NCBI GenBank assembly: GCA_963205285.1 | Contig: CAUJJQ010000095.1 | Location: forward strand, 1 to 14,761 | Origin: Pseudomonadota bacterium | Lineage (GTDB): Bacteria > Pseudomonadota > Alphaproteobacteria > Sphingomonadales > Sphingomonadaceae | DNA length: 14,761 nucleotides | Direction of reading: 5' to 3' | Shown here: positions 14,428-14,761 of the stretch, in pieces | Layout: every line of letters starts with the position of its first letter | Numbering within the stretch: the stretch's first letter is position 1 | The notes under the pieces: model-generated | Told to the model about the DNA's origin: nothing | Seen by the model: only the letters and a program-made list of their open reading frames with translations | Databases searched by the model: none | Translations under genes and position numbers: made by a program

Positions 14428-14596
14428 CCTCCTCGTCAGCGACGACGCTGAGGCATATCGACAGTGGCAGCGTGACAAAGATGACTGGGGTCGGCGGGGC
14501 TGGGATAGGGTCTGGTTAATCTGTCGATGGTTCGCGGATCAGGGAATCGACAACCTGCCGTGCAACGATGCTGTTCGCCCCATTCAACCCAATTGA
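14279..14596 (+). CDS. Rz1: Outer-membrane spanin lipoprotein, Rz1-like
   Basis: The frame is +1 relative to Rz and overlaps it for 149 nt (14279-14427), then extends 169 nt beyond. The ATG at 14279 has AAGGGG at 14265-14270, 8 nt ahead, preferred over a TTG at 14258. A lipoprotein signal is clear: basic MQRVTFRMR, hydrophobic VSLVVSASIF, then the lipobox VSSC with the lipidated Cys at residue 23. The remaining 82 residues are charged and not proline-rich as in lambda Rz1 (QIFEQEQRPAATIDLL, QWQRDKDDWGRR). The partly overlapping architecture is a known spanin gene arrangement. The product would sit in the outer membrane and bind Rz. Confidence 0.82.
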   Translation: MQRVTFRMRVSLVVSASIFVSSCATVERTRLSSPSAQIFEQEQRPAATIDLLVSDDAEAYRQWQRDKDDWGRRGWDRVWLICRWFADQGIDNLPCNDAVRPIQPN

Positions 14597-14619
14597 AACG
14601 CGCCTTCATCCGACATTTT

Positions 14620-14639
14620 AATTACATAATACGGTAATT
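14620..14639. promoter_or_regulatory. Small inverted repeat ahead of the right-hand methylase frame
   Basis: AATTAC (14620-14625) and GTAATT (14634-14639) form an inverted repeat with an 8-bp centre, in an AT-rich patch between Rz1 and the methylase fragment. CATAAT (14625-14630) inside it resembles a -10 box, but no -35 box at normal spacing was found. It may be an operator or the edge of a recombination site. Confidence 0.35.
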
Positions 14640-14674
14640 GTTGGCCGGAATTGTTGGCCGGAATTTTTGGCCGG
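14636..14674 (+). repeat. Three tandem 13-bp repeats, AATTGTTGGCCGG
   Basis: Copies lie at 14636-14648, 14649-14661 and 14662-14674. The first two are identical and the third differs by one base (G to T). The third, with one flanking base, is the same 14 bp found at 2659-2672. The array ends within the start of the methylase frame, which suggests either regulator sites or a recombination junction. Confidence 0.85.
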
Positions 14675-14761
14675 CTACACGCGGCGCCTCGTCGAACGCA
14701 TATCTGCAACTCCGCACACCACTTACGCAGAGGTGTTCGTCGGCATGGGCGGCGTCTTTTT
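14667..14761 (+). CDS. dam: DNA adenine methylase (D12 class), N-terminal part, cut by window end
   Basis: The plus-strand frame reads YTRRLVERISATPHTTYAEV followed by FVGMGGVFF and continues off the window. In D12 methylases the segment YxEPFxGxGxV is motif I, which binds S-adenosylmethionine. Here it is YAEVFVGMGG, with Val in place of the usual Pro. The start is uncertain: no ATG or GTG lies between the stop at 14619-14621 and the homologous region. A TTG at 14667 is the only near candidate, and it falls inside the third tandem repeat. The usual N-terminal LGGK-type start is replaced by LAGY. The gene may therefore use TTG or be 5'-truncated. It could methylate phage or host DNA. Whether it is full length cannot be seen here. 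Confidence 0.7.
   Translation, partial: MAGYTRRLVERISATPHTTYAEVFVGMGGVF

Larger units (their letters stand above)
2583..14761. mobile_element. Defective prophage: decayed head-gene scar, intact tail and lysis module
   Basis: From about 2583 to the window end nearly all recognisable genes are of tailed-phage type: portal/minor-head debris, methylase fragments, tail chaperone, tape measure, tail hub/fibre, endolysin, holin and spanins. Terminase, intact portal, protease, capsid, neck and major tail tube genes are not visible, nor is an integrase. The left boundary is set by the end of the host-like genes and the start of a repeat-bearing non-coding stretch. The right boundary is beyond the window. 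Missing modules could lie to the right, so calling it defective is an inference from this window only. Confidence 0.75.

Noticed and set aside
14636..14674. CRISPR array
   Set aside because: The 13-bp units are directly adjacent with no spacers, and no cas gene is present.

Overview
The window looks like the chromosome of a high-GC alphaproteobacterium, most likely a sphingomonad. This rests on overall composition, on the paired S24-type regulator and small divergent protein, and on the style of the phage genes. It is inference from memory of related genomes, because no rRNA or housekeeping marker is present. About 2.5 kb of ordinary host genes on the left is followed by about 12 kb of damaged but partly well-preserved tailed-phage DNA that runs off the right edge.

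Host part (1-2582). The window opens in the end of a free methionine-(R)-sulfoxide reductase (msrC-like). Next come an exported glycine-zipper protein, a convergent S24/LexA-like regulator on the minus strand, and a divergent 68-residue protein with a possible 23-residue coupled ORF behind it. The regulator and the 68-residue gene share a short intergenic region holding five TAGGA/TCCTA half-sites that overlap a candidate promoter and the regulator's ribosome binding site.

Junction and scar (2583-3785). About 280 bp of non-coding, repeat-bearing DNA (four copies of ATGTCCCAC in both orientations, plus other short repeats) leads into minus-strand gene debris. This consists of the C-terminal third of a D12-class DNA adenine methylase, joined out of frame to the C-terminal part of a phage portal/minor-head-type protein carrying a 2H-phosphodiesterase (Acb1-like) domain. 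No terminase, intact portal, capsid, major tail protein or integrase is visible.

Tail and lysis module (3786-14596, plus strand). In order: a tail assembly chaperone-like protein (DUF1799 type), the tape measure protein, a 1232-residue tail hub/fibre protein with an internal duplication around two carbohydrate-binding-like modules, three small or medium tail-region proteins, then the lysis cassette: zinc amidase endolysin, two-TM holin, Rz and the overlapping lipoprotein Rz1. Most genes are joined by 4-nt ATGA stop/start overlaps, so this is one translationally coupled operon. All these frames are uninterrupted, in contrast with the decayed genes on the left.

Right edge (14597-14761). Three tandem 13-bp repeats precede the N-terminal part of a second D12 methylase frame, cut by the window end. 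A 14-bp stretch including the last repeat unit also occurs once at 2659-2672, so near-identical short sequence brackets the phage block. The simplest reading is a rearranged defective prophage that has lost its head genes. A less certain alternative is a headless tail-like particle locus under the neighbouring S24 regulator.
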